Assembly (NCBI GenBank): GCA_002497345.1
Contig: DANS01000036.1
Coordinates: forward strand, 20,768 to 82,096
Length of the DNA: 61,329 bases
From: Thermoproteus sp. UBA157
GTDB taxonomy: Archaea; Thermoproteota; Thermoprotei; Thermoproteales; Thermoproteaceae
Direction of reading: 5' to 3'
The notes under the pieces are model-generated. The model saw only the letters and a program-made list of their open reading frames with translations. It made no database searches and was not told the origin of the DNA. Every line of letters starts with the position of its first letter. The first letter of the stretch is position 1. This document shows positions 1 through 7,901 of the stretch, one piece after another. The translations under genes were made by a program, and so were the position numbers.

Positions 1-1
1 G

Positions 2-298
2 GAGGCCGAATCGCTGTACGAGAAAGGCGACTTGGCACAAGCCGGCGAGAAGTACTGGGGCGCCGCGGCGTTGCTAAACGCCGTGGCGGAGAAAGGAGGG
101 CTGCTGCATTACAGAGACTACGCCGGGAGAATAGAGTTATTACACGAGGAGACGGGCAACGCCGAGATGGCCACGGGCTTCAGAATGGCGGAGGGCCTCC
201 ACGCCAACTTCTACCACAACTTCATGAGAAAGGCGAGCTTCGACCCATATCGGGAGGCCGTGTTAAAGCTCGTGGACGAGTTGAAGCGGCTTTTATAA
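2..298 (+). CDS. PaREP1 family protein, 5'-truncated by window edge
   Basis: The reading frame is open from base 2, so the gene begins outside the window and only the last 98 codons are present. The visible part starts EAESLYEKGDLAQAGEKYWG and continues with an alanine-rich helix, a GLLHYRDY stretch and a C-terminal helix ending DELKRLL. This helix-turn-helix-like layout, with a small repeat unit of the form EKGDxxQAxEKYWGA, matches the PaREP1 family that is multicopy in Thermoproteales genomes. The function of the family is not known. An internal TTG at 32 could be taken for a start, but the coding pattern clearly continues upstream of it. Confidence 0.75.
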   Translation, partial: EAESLYEKGDLAQAGEKYWGAAALLNAVAEKGGLLHYRDYAGRIELLHEETGNAEMATGFRMAEGLHANFYHNFMRKASFDPYREAVLKLVDELKRLL

Positions 299-556
299 GC
301 GTTGCTTATCGGATCGCCCGAAAGCGCTCCGGGATCGTGAGGGCTCCTCGAGCTGAGGGTCGTCGGAGCGAGGCGCCCATATTGCGGGGCGGCCGACCGG
401 CCCGGGCACGACGATCGCGTGCGGAGCTTACGGGAAGGACTTCTATCGCCCGAACCCCGCCGCCCAACTACTAAAATCGTGCGCCGAAGTCCAAGGAGGT
501 CGGGGAATTGGAGTCAAGAAGTGCGGCGCCCGCCGACCGGCGCCCGGAGGTCGAGG
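299..556. other. intergenic, possible coding remnant
   Basis: There is no complete gene here. A plus-strand frame without a normal start reads GTTIACGAYGKDFYRPNPAA around 413-472 and runs to a stop at about 560. It has somewhat protein-like composition but I do not recognise it. It may be the worn end of a lost gene or chance in GC-rich DNA. No tRNA-like T arm or C/D box pair was seen on either strand. Confidence 0.3.
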
Positions 557-1600
557 CTATAGGTAGATCACCTCGGGCTTTGCGATGAGTATGTTATCCT
601 CGTCCTCGATTATCTTCACTAATGCCTCGGCCCCCGGCGGAAGCTCGCGGCCCGGCGAGACGACAGTTAGGGCGCGGTCCGTGAGCGGATCGCCGGCCAG
701 CTTGACGGGCACGGCGAGGTGCTCGCCTCTGAAGATGCCCCTTCCGATTATCCTCACTTTCACCTTCTTGCCGACTTCGAGCGGCTTGGGCAGAGGCGCC
801 CTCTTCTGTACGCCGAACGGGTTCTCCTTACGCCAATCCAGCTTAACGCCGAGGCGGGCCTCCCATTCCTTTATCTTCTTCCAGAAGGAGGTCCAGCCAA
901 CGGCCTTGACGCCCTTGGGGTTCCTCCCCCTCTTGTGGGGGACGTACTTCTGGATCAAGACCGGGGGCCACCTCTTGCCGAGCCCCGCCCCGAGGGCCCA
1001 CTCTACTATCTTGGGGATCTCCCCGTCGTTGACTCCCGGCAGCCAAACCGGCGACACCAAGACGTCCATCCTCGTGTTCCTAACGGCGTGTTCGGCCAAC
1101 GCCATGGCCCTCCCCGGGTCGTAGTAGCCGGCGTTGGCGAGCTCCCTGGCCAGCGCCGGGTCGACGGCGTCTAGGCTTAGGTTTATCCTGTCTAGCCCCG
1201 CCTCGGCGAGCTCCTCGATTCTCCTCTCGTCGAGGACGAAGAGGCGGCTCTGCATCGACACGACAGAGACGCCCCCTATCTCCTTTATTTCCTGCACCAA
1301 ATCAACCAAGCGGGGATACACGGCTGGTTCGCCCATGCCGTCTATGTGGACCTCGACGCCTCCGCCCTTGAACTTCACGACGGATTTGAGGGCCTCCACC
1401 AAGGCGTCCTTCCTCACGATGAAGTCGGCCCACCGCCTCGGCTCGAGGGGGCCCGCCGCCACGGAGCAGAAGGAGCAGTTCAAGGGGCAGAGGCTCGTGG
1501 GCCTGACCTCGACGATGTTCGTGCCCTGGTCCACTATCCCGAAGTACCGCGTCCCTATCTGCGGCACGTCCTCTATAGTGTACACATGTCTGCGTCCCAC
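557..1600 (-). CDS. radical SAM protein with C-terminal TRAM-like domain
   Basis: The protein has 347 residues. A radical SAM Fe-S motif C-x3-C-x2-C lies at residues 38-45 (CPLNCSFC), followed by a glycine-rich HIDGMGEPA segment that binds SAM and an SLDAVDP strand typical of the TIM-barrel core. The last 70 or so residues (KVKVRIIGRGIFRGEHLAVPVK...) look like a beta-barrel TRAM-type domain. This agrees with the conserved archaeal radical SAM group of COG2100 type, whose substrate is not established. The start is a GTG with a TATA-like element (gattatttttc) about 22 bases upstream. The gene stands alone on its strand. Identity as a radical SAM enzyme is firm; the reaction is unknown. Confidence 0.8.
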   Translation of the reverse strand: MGRRHVYTIEDVPQIGTRYFGIVDQGTNIVEVRPTSLCPLNCSFCSVAAGPLEPRRWADFIVRKDALVEALKSVVKFKGGGVEVHIDGMGEPAVYPRLVDLVQEIKEIGGVSVVSMQSRLFVLDERRIEELAEAGLDRINLSLDAVDPALARELANAGYYDPGRAMALAEHAVRNTRMDVLVSPVWLPGVNDGEIPKIVEWALGAGLGKRWPPVLIQKYVPHKRGRNPKGVKAVGWTSFWKKIKEWEARLGVKLDWRKENPFGVQKRAPLPKPLEVGKKVKVRIIGRGIFRGEHLAVPVKLAGDPLTDRALTVVSPGRELPPGAEALVKIIEDEDNILIAKPEVIYL

Positions 1601-1683
1601 ATAGTCGTTTAGCCCTAGAAAAATAATCCCCGCGGCCCCTCATAGGGCCGGCGCAACCGGCGCTCGCGGCCGCTAGTCCCGGC

Positions 1684-2388
1684 CTATTTGTTTATGCGCA
1701 CGGGGATAAATACGTACACCTCGCTCGAGTTGTCGCTCATAAATAACGTTGCGCGTATCTTGGGCTCGAAGGTCCTGTTCAAGTAGTAGCCCAAGCACTT
1801 CAGCCTCGCGTCCTCGACAAGCGTGAGCTCGCCGCCCAGCGTTCCCACAAAGGCGCCTTTCTCCTTCCTCAACACGCCCTCTAGATAGCCGTATAGCGCG
1901 AAGCCGTTGGGGACGTAGGCGGCCAGTAGCTCATCGACGTCGTCCCAATTGCCGCGGATGCTCGCCGTCGATATCTGCGAGGAGGCCTCCAGAAGCGTCA
2001 AGGGCTTGGCCCAGTCCACCTCGCCCCTCAGCGTCCAGTTGAGGAAGTTCACCTCGTAGCGGAAGACCTCGCCCTCGAGCCGCGCCCCGCCCGCGAGCTT
2101 CCCCAGAGGGGGATAACGCCTCAGCCCCTCGAGGGTCTCGTTGAACGCAAGAGGCGCCGAGAGGTACACGGCGGGATTGGACGAGGCGACGGCCAAGGCG
2201 GCCCTCTCCTCGACCATGCACACAGTGGCGTTGGGCAACTGCTCGCTCAGTTGACGCCAAGCGTCTAGAGCCGCCTTGGCCGGAAGGTAGGCCTTAAGCG
2301 TTTTGTCGTATACATGATATAGAGAATACAACGTGACGAAGATGGCCAACACGATGGCCAGCACCGCCGTGGCCACTACGGAGTACAC
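1684..2388 (-). CDS. membrane-anchored protein of unknown function
   Basis: This 234-residue protein has one strong N-terminal hydrophobic segment (about residues 4-26, VVATAVLAIVLAIFVTLYSL) followed by an outward-looking domain rich in hydrophobic strands and several N-x-S/T sites (NAT, NET, NWT, NRT, NSS). It is most likely a signal-anchored protein facing outside. It begins 20 bases after the thiL stop on the same strand, so it is probably the third gene of a wHTH-thiL operon, although a TATA-like cctatatac just before it could give it its own transcript and an internal GTG start near 2376. No family was recognised. Confidence 0.6.
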   Translation of the reverse strand: MYSVVATAVLAIVLAIFVTLYSLYHVYDKTLKAYLPAKAALDAWRQLSEQLPNATVCMVEERAALAVASSNPAVYLSAPLAFNETLEGLRRYPPLGKLAGGARLEGEVFRYEVNFLNWTLRGEVDWAKPLTLLEASSQISTASIRGNWDDVDELLAAYVPNGFALYGYLEGVLRKEKGAFVGTLGGELTLVEDARLKCLGYYLNRTFEPKIRATLFMSDNSSEVYVFIPVRINK

Positions 2389-2407
2389 GTATATAGGCCC
2401 TTTAAGC

Positions 2408-3283
2408 TCACCTGAGCGCGGCCCGATCGCGATCGCCGAAGTAGGCCCACCCCCTATATTTCAACTCCTCGCCCTTGTAATACACGCGCCCGGCGCCTTC
2501 GACCACCTTGGCGAACGCCGCGTAGCCCTCGGGCACGCCGCATCGGGGATCTACCGCGAATACGGGGAGGTACTCCTCGCCCGCGTTGAACACGACCATC
2601 TCGGGCTCTACGCCCAGCCTAACCGCCTCGGCGATGACCTCGTCGGGGGCGGGCAACTTCTCTACGATGATGTCGACCCCTCTGGCCATCGTCCACAGAA
2701 CATCGGCGAGGCCATCCGACGAGTCCATCGAGGCCGAGACGCATTCGGGGGGCGGAGGCCTCGGCCAATTCAACGCAGGCCTCTTGAGCCACGAGATACC
2801 CTTGGCGACGGCGGGCGACGCCTCCTCGTAAGCCACGAAGGCCAATCCGGTATACCCGAACAGAGGCGGCGTGACGAGCACGTCGCCGAGCCTAGGCCTT
2901 CTGCCTATTCGGGCCGAGGCGGCGCCTATTGCCACCACGTCCACGACGGCTTCGCGGCCTTGGTTCAAATCGCCTCCAAGATACCTCACCCCGAAGTGGG
3001 CGGCCGCCTCCTTGATCCCGTTAAATATCTCAAGGGCCTTGCGCGAGTCGGGGGCCGTGATGGAGCTGAGTATGGCCTTTGGCGTCGCCAGCTTCACGAG
3101 GAGGTCGCTCAGAGCCGCCGCGACGGCCCTCCAGCCCAAATCGGCGTACGTGTGAAACGGCATCATGGCCGCGCTCTCGGCGAAGCCGTCTATCTTAACG
3201 GCGTATTCGTCCACGTAGCTCACGTCGTTGTCCTCCTCGCCTAGCTCCTTGAGAAAAAGGCGTTGTAGGATTTTCTCGTCCAC
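2408..3283 (-). CDS. thiL: thiamine-monophosphate kinase
   Basis: ThiL phosphorylates thiamine monophosphate with ATP to give thiamine pyrophosphate, the last step of the cofactor pathway. The 291-residue sequence has the AIR-synthase-like fold signatures of the family: an N-terminal DEYAVKIDGFAES strand, HTYADLGWRAVAAALSDL, a GGDLNQGREAVVDVVAIG metal and phosphate site, and the ASMDSSDGLADVLW motif near residue 190. Length is slightly short of the usual 300-330. The GTG start follows the TGA of the upstream wHTH gene without a gap (TGAGTG), so translation is probably coupled. No TPP riboswitch is visible upstream. Confidence 0.88.
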   Translation of the reverse strand: MDEKILQRLFLKELGEEDNDVSYVDEYAVKIDGFAESAAMMPFHTYADLGWRAVAAALSDLLVKLATPKAILSSITAPDSRKALEIFNGIKEAAAHFGVRYLGGDLNQGREAVVDVVAIGAASARIGRRPRLGDVLVTPPLFGYTGLAFVAYEEASPAVAKGISWLKRPALNWPRPPPPECVSASMDSSDGLADVLWTMARGVDIIVEKLPAPDEVIAEAVRLGVEPEMVVFNAGEEYLPVFAVDPRCGVPEGYAAFAKVVEGAGRVYYKGEELKYRGWAYFGDRDRAALR

Positions 3284-3616
3284 TCACTCAACTGCTCTGT
3301 AGATTATATCAGTAACGCCCTCTAGATCCCCCTCCCTTAACAACCCCCAAAGGGGGGATCTGTCGCGGCAAATCGTATAACGCACCCTCGAGCGGCTATC
3401 GTCTCGGACCACGAGCCCCCTCTGCGTGAGGCCCTCGAGAATGTGCTTGACTAGGGTCAAAGCTATTGGCGCCGTCGTGTCTATTCCGGCGAACTCCAAA
3501 ACGCGACGCGGCGTGAAGGAGACGCAGTTTCCCCTGGCCTCCGAGACGATCTTGTGAAGGCCGGCCGCGACGGTCTTGACGACCTCTTTGAAGTCCGTAA
3601 CGTTAAACTGCTTCAT
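3284..3616 (-). CDS. small winged-helix-like protein upstream of thiL
   Basis: This 110-residue protein has no membrane segment. The central part (residues 35-95) reads like a winged helix: a helix PRRVLEFAGIDTTA, a second helix IALTLVKHILEGLTQRGLV and a basic wing VRDDSRSRVRYTICRD. It abuts thiL exactly and has a promoter-like cttattttt about 25 bases before its ATG, so it is the first gene of the operon. A regulator of thiamine genes is one possibility, but that rests on position only. Confidence 0.6.
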   Translation of the reverse strand: MKQFNVTDFKEVVKTVAAGLHKIVSEARGNCVSFTPRRVLEFAGIDTTAPIALTLVKHILEGLTQRGLVVRDDSRSRVRYTICRDRSPLWGLLREGDLEGVTDIIYRAVE

Positions 3617-3744
3617 GGCCTATAATCGGCGGCGAAAAATAAGGTCTGCAAATCGAATGGGATAATTCAGCCCAATTCTGCCTGTGTTACAGGTCTCGCG
3701 CCCTCCAGCAAAGATGAGTTTTAAATATGCCGAGTTTAATCATA

Positions 3745-4494
3745 TTACAGGTATATTGAAAACAATATGTAGGCTATGCCCAGCGAGGCCTCCACCAGGA
3801 GGTTCACGGCCTCGTTTGTCAGAAAGCCCGTGGCCTCGTAGTTGAGGCACCTCGGCTCGTCGTACATGACGCCGTTGCAGATGTACTTGCGCTGGGCCAC
3901 AGCGCCGACGATGCTGTCGAGGACGTCGCCCGCGAAGCCGAGGCCCCACACGACGAACGGGTTGAGGCCCAGCAGCAGATACGACAAGAGGCCCACCGCC
4001 CCGGCGCCAGCCAGAGAGGCCAACGTGCCCGCCGGCGTGACCCCACCCGACGTGCCCGGCTCGACTCGCACCCACGGCTTCGTTATGAGCCTGGGCCTCC
4101 CGCCGTAGGCCACGCCGACTTCGCTGGCCCAAGTATCCGCCGTGGCTATGGCTATCGCGGCGACCGTGGCGGTCAGCGCTTGGCGAACTCCTATTATGTA
4201 CAGAAGCGCGAACAAGGCCATGGGCGTGCCCACCCCCACTACTTGGGCGATGGACCTCCCGGCGACGTCCTTAAGGCCGTGTTGCGCCTTCCATGATCCC
4301 CGGAGCCTCGTCAAGAGGCTCGCCGAGACGAAGAAGAACATAAAGATCGCGAAGACCGCGAGGCCGGCGGCCGCCAACGCCCACGCCACGATAGTCCCCG
4401 CGATGGCCCCCCTCATGTTGATGAAGCCCGCCTTGTAGGCCCCGAGGGCAAAGAGGGGGACCGCAGCGAAGACGCCGAGCAAGGCGAGATCCAT
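3745..4494 (-). CDS. DUF92/COG1836 family membrane protein, possible polyprenyl-phosphate kinase
   Basis: The protein has 249 residues and about six or seven hydrophobic segments. It carries the DUF92 hallmarks: GYKAGFINxxGAxAG near the N-terminus, SLLTRLR, ATADTWASEVG near residue 120, RVEPGTSGGVTPAGT near 145 and GDVLDSIVGA near 190. Known relatives include plant VTE6 and a cyanobacterial protein that act as phytyl-phosphate kinases. The divergent neighbours make and use isoprenyl phosphates, which favours a kinase acting on an isoprenyl phosphate in the membrane; that is inference. The TATA element ttatata lies about 20-25 bases before the ATG. Confidence 0.8.
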   Translation of the reverse strand: MDLALLGVFAAVPLFALGAYKAGFINMRGAIAGTIVAWALAAAGLAVFAIFMFFFVSASLLTRLRGSWKAQHGLKDVAGRSIAQVVGVGTPMALFALLYIIGVRQALTATVAAIAIATADTWASEVGVAYGGRPRLITKPWVRVEPGTSGGVTPAGTLASLAGAGAVGLLSYLLLGLNPFVVWGLGFAGDVLDSIVGAVAQRKYICNGVMYDEPRCLNYEATGFLTNEAVNLLVEASLGIAYILFSIYL

Positions 4495-4814
4495 GCCCCA
4501 ACATCTCCACGGTATATAATCGTTTTAGGCTAGTCGGCGGTATCCCGGAAGCCGACATGGGGCTCGACCGCGCCGAGGGGGGCGGAGTTTCAGGCCGCGC
4601 GCATATCGCTACCTGCCATTACAAGCGCTTATTGGCCAGACAACACCTTGAGGGCCGGCAACGAGGGGCGAGGACAATTGGACCGAGGGGCGGCTAATCT
4701 ATGAAGATGGCAACATCCAACGCATACCCCGAAGAGCCGCTGGCGCCGTGATGGCCGCTCGGCGGACGGCCGGGGCGGGCGACAAATCATTTAAGGGAGC
4801 TAATTGGCGATGCC
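4495..4814. other. intergenic region between divergent isoprenoid genes
   Basis: This 320-base stretch separates the DUF92 gene from the prenyl synthase gene. At its left edge is a minus-strand TATA (ttatata, near 4515) and at its right edge a plus-strand element (aatcatttaagg, near 4785-4797) placed for a leaderless prenyl synthase mRNA. Between them I see no convincing ORF, tRNA or C/D box RNA. Confidence 0.5.
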
Positions 4815-5819
4815 ATGGACGTCTTGGAGAGGCTGTGGCGGAGGTACGGGCGGTCCATAGAGGACGCCTTGGTCAAATACCTCTCGAAGGACGCGGCCCC
4901 GGACTTCAAGGACGCGGTGCTCTACCAGATCTCCACCGGCGGCAAGAGGCTCAGGCCCCTGTTGACCTTGGCCGTCGCGGAGTCCCTCTCGAACGCCTAC
5001 GAGAAGGCCCTGCCGGCCGCGGCCATTGTGGAGTTGATACACAACTACAGCTTGATATACGACGACATAATCGACAGGGGGGAGATAAGGCGCAATAAGC
5101 CGACCACCAGGGCGGCCTTCGGCGACTACGCGGCGATACTCATAGGCATATGGTACCGCGAGGCGATAGAGGAGGCCGTCATGGACACGCCCAAGCCCCT
5201 CGAGTTCGCCAAAGACGTAGCCAAGGTGATAAAGGACATAGACGAGGGCGAGAGGCTCGACATACTCTTCGAGCTGGCGGGGCGCGAGGATCCCTATTTC
5301 GTCAAGGCGCGGCCTCCCTCGGTCAAACTGGAGGACTACATAAAGATGGTGAGCCTCAAGACGGGCGCGTTGATAGCGGCGGCCGCCAAGTGGGGGGCCA
5401 TGAGCGTCGTGGACGACCCCGCGTTGATCCAATCGGCTTGGGACTTCGGCATGAACGCGGGGATAGCGTTCCAGATAATCGACGACGTGTTGGACATATT
5501 CGGCGATCCCGAGAAGTTCGGCAAGGAGATAGGCAAGGACATCAAGGAACACAAGAGGGGGAACGCGGTGGTGTTGCTGGGCCTCGAGGAGCTCGAGGGG
5601 GCCAAACGAGAGGAGCTGTTGTCCATATTGTCCAAGCCAGTCGTGACCGACGAGGACGCGAAGCGCGGCGTCGAGCTGCTGGGCGGGACCAACGCCAAGG
5701 AGAGGGCCCTCGCCCTGGCCGAGAAGTTCAAGGAGGAGGCGTTGAGGAGCTTGTCGAGGCTCCCCTACAGCCGCGACCTCGAGGAGCTGGCCGCCTTCAT
5801 AGTCCAGAGGCAGTTCTGA
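4815..5819 (+). CDS. geranylgeranyl/polyprenyl diphosphate synthase
   Basis: This trans-prenyltransferase condenses isopentenyl diphosphate onto allylic diphosphates to make the C20 (or longer) chain of archaeal lipids. The 334-residue protein has the GGKRLRP isopentenyl-diphosphate site (residues 42-48), the first aspartate-rich motif D83-D84-x-x-D87 and the second D223-D224-x-x-D227. A tyrosine five residues before the first motif fits short-chain archaeal enzymes, but product length cannot be fixed from sequence. The stop overlaps the isopentenyl phosphate kinase start (TGATG), so the two form an operon. Confidence 0.9.
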   Translation: MDVLERLWRRYGRSIEDALVKYLSKDAAPDFKDAVLYQISTGGKRLRPLLTLAVAESLSNAYEKALPAAAIVELIHNYSLIYDDIIDRGEIRRNKPTTRAAFGDYAAILIGIWYREAIEEAVMDTPKPLEFAKDVAKVIKDIDEGERLDILFELAGREDPYFVKARPPSVKLEDYIKMVSLKTGALIAAAAKWGAMSVVDDPALIQSAWDFGMNAGIAFQIIDDVLDIFGDPEKFGKEIGKDIKEHKRGNAVVLLGLEELEGAKREELLSILSKPVVTDEDAKRGVELLGGTNAKERALALAEKFKEEALRSLSRLPYSRDLEELAAFIVQRQF

Positions 5820-6538
5820 TGATAGTGGTCAAATTCGGCGGTTCCGCCATAACCGACAAGAGGAGGCCCTACACCTACAAGTGGGGGCGGCTGAGGGCCG
5901 CCGCGCGGGCATTGAGGGGGACGCGCGCCATCTTGATCCACGGCGCTGGGTCCTTCGCGCATCCCCACGTGAAGGCCTTCGGGCTCACCCCCGCTGGCAT
6001 AGCGTACACCAAGGCCGCCCTCAGGAGGCAGACTGCCATGGTGGTGGAGGACCTCGCGGCGGCCGGCGTCTACGCCATGCCGGTCGAGCCCAGCGACGTG
6101 TTCTGGGGCAAGAAGCTCGCGAGGAGGGAGCCCTTGGACGCCGCCCTATCCCAAGGCCTTTACCCCCTCCTACACGGCGACGTGGTGCCCTCCGATGAGG
6201 GATACGTGGTGCTGAGCGGCGACGACATAGCGCTGGAGCTGGCCGCGGCGTATAGGCCGGAGGCCGTGGTCTTCCTCATGGACGTTGACGGCATATACAG
6301 CGCGGAGCCCGGCACTCCGGGCGCCGTCAAGTTGAAGGAGATAACGGACATGGTACCGGGCGGCGCAGCGGGCATCGACGTCACCGGCGGGATCGCCAAG
6401 AAGGTGGAGGTTGGCTTGAAGATAGCGGAGCTGGGCGTGCCGGTCTACTACTGCTCTATAGACGACGTAGAGGCGCTGAGGACCGTCGTCGCGGGCGGGC
6501 GGCCCGAGAGCTGTAGCTACGTCAGCAAGCCACGCTAG
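5819..6538 (+). CDS. isopentenyl phosphate kinase
   Basis: This amino acid kinase family enzyme phosphorylates isopentenyl phosphate to isopentenyl diphosphate, the last step of the archaeal alternative mevalonate pathway. The 239-residue protein starts MIVVKFGGSAITDK (ATP phosphate-binding Lys5 and glycines), has HGAGSFAHPH with the expected catalytic His48, and LSGDDIALEL, DVDGIY and DVTGGIAKKV motifs of the family. The ATG overlaps the synthase stop by one base, and an upstream extension in the same frame is only a shadow of the synthase gene. Its end overlaps the opposite-strand small membrane gene by 17 bases. Confidence 0.9.
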   Translation: MIVVKFGGSAITDKRRPYTYKWGRLRAAARALRGTRAILIHGAGSFAHPHVKAFGLTPAGIAYTKAALRRQTAMVVEDLAAAGVYAMPVEPSDVFWGKKLARREPLDAALSQGLYPLLHGDVVPSDEGYVVLSGDDIALELAAAYRPEAVVFLMDVDGIYSAEPGTPGAVKLKEITDMVPGGAAGIDVTGGIAKKVEVGLKIAELGVPVYYCSIDDVEALRTVVAGGRPESCSYVSKPR

Positions 6539-6800
6539 GCGCGTTCGCCGTTAAATAGAGCGCCAAGGCGACATATATCAAGAGGAGGAGCACGGCGATG
6601 CCCCACAACGCAGAGCTGTTCCTCTCGTATGCGTAGAACACGGCCGCCGCTAAGAGGACGCCGAGGATGGTGTACCAGATCAAGCCTCCGCACGACCCCG
6701 GCGACAGAACTATGGACCAAAAACCTTGCAGGAATAAAGCGACGAGGGTAGCCGCCGCGATGGTCACAACCAACGCCACCGTGTCGGTTTTCTTGGCCAT
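6522..6800 (-). CDS. small membrane protein, unknown
   Basis: This is a 92-residue protein with three predicted membrane segments (about residues 8-30, 38-58, 65-86) and little else. It starts MAKKTDT with an ATG, and an atttaaaac TATA element is about 25 bases upstream. It converges on the isopentenyl phosphate kinase gene with a 17-base overlap. No family was recognised. Confidence 0.6.
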   Translation of the reverse strand: MAKKTDTVALVVTIAAATLVALFLQGFWSIVLSPGSCGGLIWYTILGVLLAAAVFYAYERNSSALWGIAVLLLLIYVALALYLTANAPSVAC

Positions 6801-6865
6801 GAGCGCGCCAAAAACCTCGTTTTAAATGTTCTGCACGTTTTTATAGTGCCCAAAACGCCGAGTAT

Positions 6866-7399
6866 ATGTCCATAGTGACGCAGATGACCACCAGATGTCC
6901 CGTATGTGGGGCCAACGCGTTCAGCTATACGGAGCTGCTCTACGACGCGCCCTACTTCGGCAAAATACTGATCTCGACGGGATACTGCAACGCGTGCGGA
7001 TATAGGTACTTCGACGTGGACTACGCGGAATCGGGCAACCCGACAAGAATAGTGTTCAAGGCCGAAGACGGCGAGGACGTCTCGAGGTCCCTCGTGGTGA
7101 GGTCCAAGACCGGGTCCGTGAAATCGCCCGAGCTGGGCTTCAGCCTCGAGCCGGGCCCGCAAGCCGAGCCGTTTATAACGACGGTGGAGGGGCTCCTCTA
7201 CAAGGCGTTGGACTACGCGGAGCGCTTGAGGGTGCTTCAGCCCGAGAGCGGGCGGAGGATCGACGAGTTCGTGGCGAACGTCCAGAGGGCGATAGAGGCG
7301 GGGGGCTTCACGTTAATCTTGGAGGATCCCTTGGGCAAAAGCTTGATCATCCCGAGGAGGCCCGAGTCCGTAAGGATCGAGCCGCTGGACAGTACCTAG
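6866..7399 (+). CDS. ZPR1-type zinc finger protein
   Basis: This 177-residue protein opens with a C4 zinc ribbon, CPVCG at residues 11-15 and CNACG near 42, within the pattern CPxCG...DAPYFGKILISTGYCNACGYR that marks the ZPR1 domain. The rest is the beta-rich part of the domain (GFSLEPGPQAEPFITTVEGLL) and a C-terminal segment. Archaeal members carry one ZPR1 module; eukaryotic ZPR1 binds elongation factor 1A, and a related role here is only a suggestion. The TATA (gtttttatag) predicts a leaderless start. The end overlaps the HD gene by 53 bases on the opposite strand. Confidence 0.85.
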   Translation: MSIVTQMTTRCPVCGANAFSYTELLYDAPYFGKILISTGYCNACGYRYFDVDYAESGNPTRIVFKAEDGEDVSRSLVVRSKTGSVKSPELGFSLEPGPQAEPFITTVEGLLYKALDYAERLRVLQPESGRRIDEFVANVQRAIEAGGFTLILEDPLGKSLIIPRRPESVRIEPLDST

Positions 7400-7901
7400 A
7401 CAGAAACTCACCGAGTATTTCGGGATAGGGCGGCGGAAACCCCGAAAGCCTTCGCAGAAAGGCCTCGATTAGATCCTCCGTCTTGTACCCGAGCTCGGCG
7501 TATTTGCAAGCCCTAATCAGCGTCGCCAGCTTGTCGGCGAAGGAGACCAAAACGCCGAGATCGCCCTCGGCTCTTCTGTACTGCTCGAAAAGCCCGTACA
7601 AGTGGGGGTACAGCCTCCTCATGGCGTCCAGCTCCAGGGAGCCCCAATCCACTGAGGACCTCACGCCGTTGCCAGGATGTCCCAGTTCCGCCTCGGCCAA
7701 ATCGTGAATGGCCGCAACGGCTATAGCTTGCGCCGGATCCACGCCGTATCCCCTGGCCTTCAGCTCGGCGGCTATTTCGCCGGCTAGGAGGGCCGCCAGC
7801 AGCGAGTGTTGGCAAACCGTCTCCGCGTTCTCGATGCCGCGTTGGAGCCAACCTATCCGCTTTATGTTGCACAGAGTATCGACGACTGCGACTAGGTCCA
7901 T
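7347..7901 (-). CDS. HD domain phosphohydrolase, YfbR-like
   Basis: The 184-residue protein has the HD metal-binding pattern: His near residue 28 (CQHSLLAALLAGE), HD near 65 (AAIHDLAEAELGHPG) and a distal Asp in SFADKLATL. This arrangement matches the 5'-deoxynucleotidase YfbR/COG1896 group, which removes phosphate from deoxynucleoside monophosphates; the exact substrate here is not known. The chosen ATG overlaps the gatD stop by one base (TGATG), so it is co-transcribed with gatD. A longer frame upstream is only the antisense end of gatD. Confidence 0.8.
   Translation of the reverse strand: MDLVAVVDTLCNIKRIGWLQRGIENAETVCQHSLLAALLAGEIAAELKARGYGVDPAQAIAVAAIHDLAEAELGHPGNGVRSSVDWGSLELDAMRRLYPHLYGLFEQYRRAEGDLGVLVSFADKLATLIRACKYAELGYKTEDLIEAFLRRLSGFPPPYPEILGEFLSRYCPAARSLRTRASSG

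Noticed and set aside
2333..3244. A 303-codon plus-strand frame opposite thiL
   Set aside because: It lies antisense to a clear thiL gene, has no family motifs and a composition typical of complementary frames in GC-rich DNA.
2408..3640. TPP riboswitch before the thiL operon
   Set aside because: No THI-box core was found in the short space before the operon, and the promoter predicts almost no leader.
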